From Mollicutes bacterium (GTDB lineage Bacteria; Bacillota_I; Bacilli_A; RFN20; CAG-826): a stretch of DNA of 38,237 bases. The stretch spans positions 1-38,237 of the forward strand of contig JALEXS010000049.1 of NCBI GenBank assembly GCA_022780025.1, read 5' to 3'. The notes beneath the pieces were generated by a model. It saw only the letters and a program-made list of their open reading frames with translations, was not told the DNA's origin and ran no database searches. The translations under genes were made by a program, and so were the position numbers. Below are positions 38,101 through 38,237 of the stretch, piece by piece; positions within the stretch are counted from its first letter, which is position 1, and the number at the start of each line of letters is the position of its first letter.

Positions 38101-38237
38101 TGTGAACCCCAAAATTAAAACTTAATTATTGGAGGTTAGCTTTATGAAGATTTCTTTAGAAAAAAAGAGGGAAATTATTTTGGTTGAACACTTGGAATAT
38201 CACATTCCTTTGTGTTATTTGGCAAGAAAATATGGAA
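38101..38237 (+). mobile_element. 5' end of an insertion sequence, probably IS3 family
   Basis: The element appears to begin with TGTGAACCCCAAAATT at about 38101, a TG-starting, C-rich tip as in many IS3 ends, followed by a short AT leader, GGAGG and an orfA-like start. It continues past the window, so the other end and target duplication cannot be checked. The tip does not match the putative right end at 172-203 well, so the two fragments may be different elements. Confidence 0.5.
38144..38237 (+). CDS. IS3-type OrfA helix-turn-helix protein, N-terminal 31 residues
   Basis: The frame starts at an ATG 8 nt after a strong GGAGG (38131-38135) and is cut by the window edge. It begins MKISLEKKREIILVEHLEY and then PLCYLARKYG. 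The pattern of a basic start with KR-E-I/V, followed by a helix-turn-helix ending in L-A-R-K-Y-G, resembles the OrfA DNA-binding proteins of IS3/IS150-type elements, which bind the element ends and are normally frameshifted to OrfB. With only 31 residues, another transposase-associated HTH family is possible. Confidence 0.6.
   Translation, partial: MKISLEKKREIILVEHLEYHIPLCYLARKYG

Overview
The window is the chromosomal replication-origin region of a very AT-rich, low-GC Gram-positive bacterium (Firmicutes, class Bacilli in the broad sense). The order rpmH / oriC / dnaA-dnaN-yaaA-recF-gyrB-gyrA-serS-SRP RNA, with rpmH-rnpA-yidC-jag-mnmE leaving the other way, is the classic Bacilli origin neighbourhood. 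TGA is a genuine stop codon (yaaA, tatD, rnmV and the P-type ATPase all end in TGA, usually inside an ATGA overlap), so the standard code applies and the code-4 Mycoplasma/Spiroplasma group is excluded. Extreme AT bias, compact overlapping genes, a short gene set around the origin and an enlarged lipoprotein-type YidC suggest an uncultured or host-associated Bacilli lineage close to Acholeplasma, RF39 or Erysipelotrichia. That placement is inference.

Layout. Positions 1-203 hold the 3' end of an IS3-family insertion sequence, and 172-491 is non-coding with a terminator and degenerate repeats. 492-2277 (minus) holds an RlmD/RlmCD-type 23S rRNA methyltransferase and an unknown 147-residue protein. 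2365-5460 (plus) is a 1031-residue surface protein: a VanZ-type membrane domain split by about 850 residues of Ig-like/BIG2-type sequence. 5507-8477 (minus) carries metG, rpmE and a GT4 glycosyltransferase. 8545-11260 (plus) is a tldD-tldE pair. 11336-13959 holds a DegV fatty-acid-binding protein, mscL, and a membrane protein that looks like a site-2 protease lacking its first catalytic His. 14033-19784 (minus) is a three-gene operon of MacB-like ABC transporter, P-type ATPase and TetR regulator, with a palindromic operator candidate over its promoter. 19835-30318 (minus) runs tadA, SRP RNA, serS, gyrA, gyrB, recF, yaaA, dnaN, dnaA (listed from the far end inward).

The origin lies at about 30319-30674, with around ten DnaA boxes, two of them inside a perfect 23-bp direct repeat. 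To its right, on the plus strand, one continuous tightly packed run reads rpmH, rnpA, yidC, jag, mnmE, tatD, rnmV, rsmA, ispE. Another IS3-like element begins 10 bp after the ispE stop and runs off the window.

Most genes point away from the origin. The exceptions are the Ig/VanZ gene, tldDE and mscL, which are head-on to replication. Functionally the window joins replication initiation and DNA topology (dnaA, dnaN, recF, gyrAB), RNA maturation and decoding (rnpA, rnmV, rsmA, rlmD, tadA, mnmE, metG, serS, rpmE, rpmH) and membrane insertion (SRP RNA, yidC, jag), with an accessory envelope/transport set in the left half.

The observations I consider most worth following are: the VanZ protein with a giant extracellular insertion; a set of four genes with a TATAAT box 6-12 nt before the start codon and no Shine-Dalgarno (leaderless or near-leaderless mRNAs); Asn at both the GyrA-87 and GyrB-426 quinolone-pocket positions; the degenerate M50-like protein; and the self-contained TetR-controlled ABC/P-ATPase operon.
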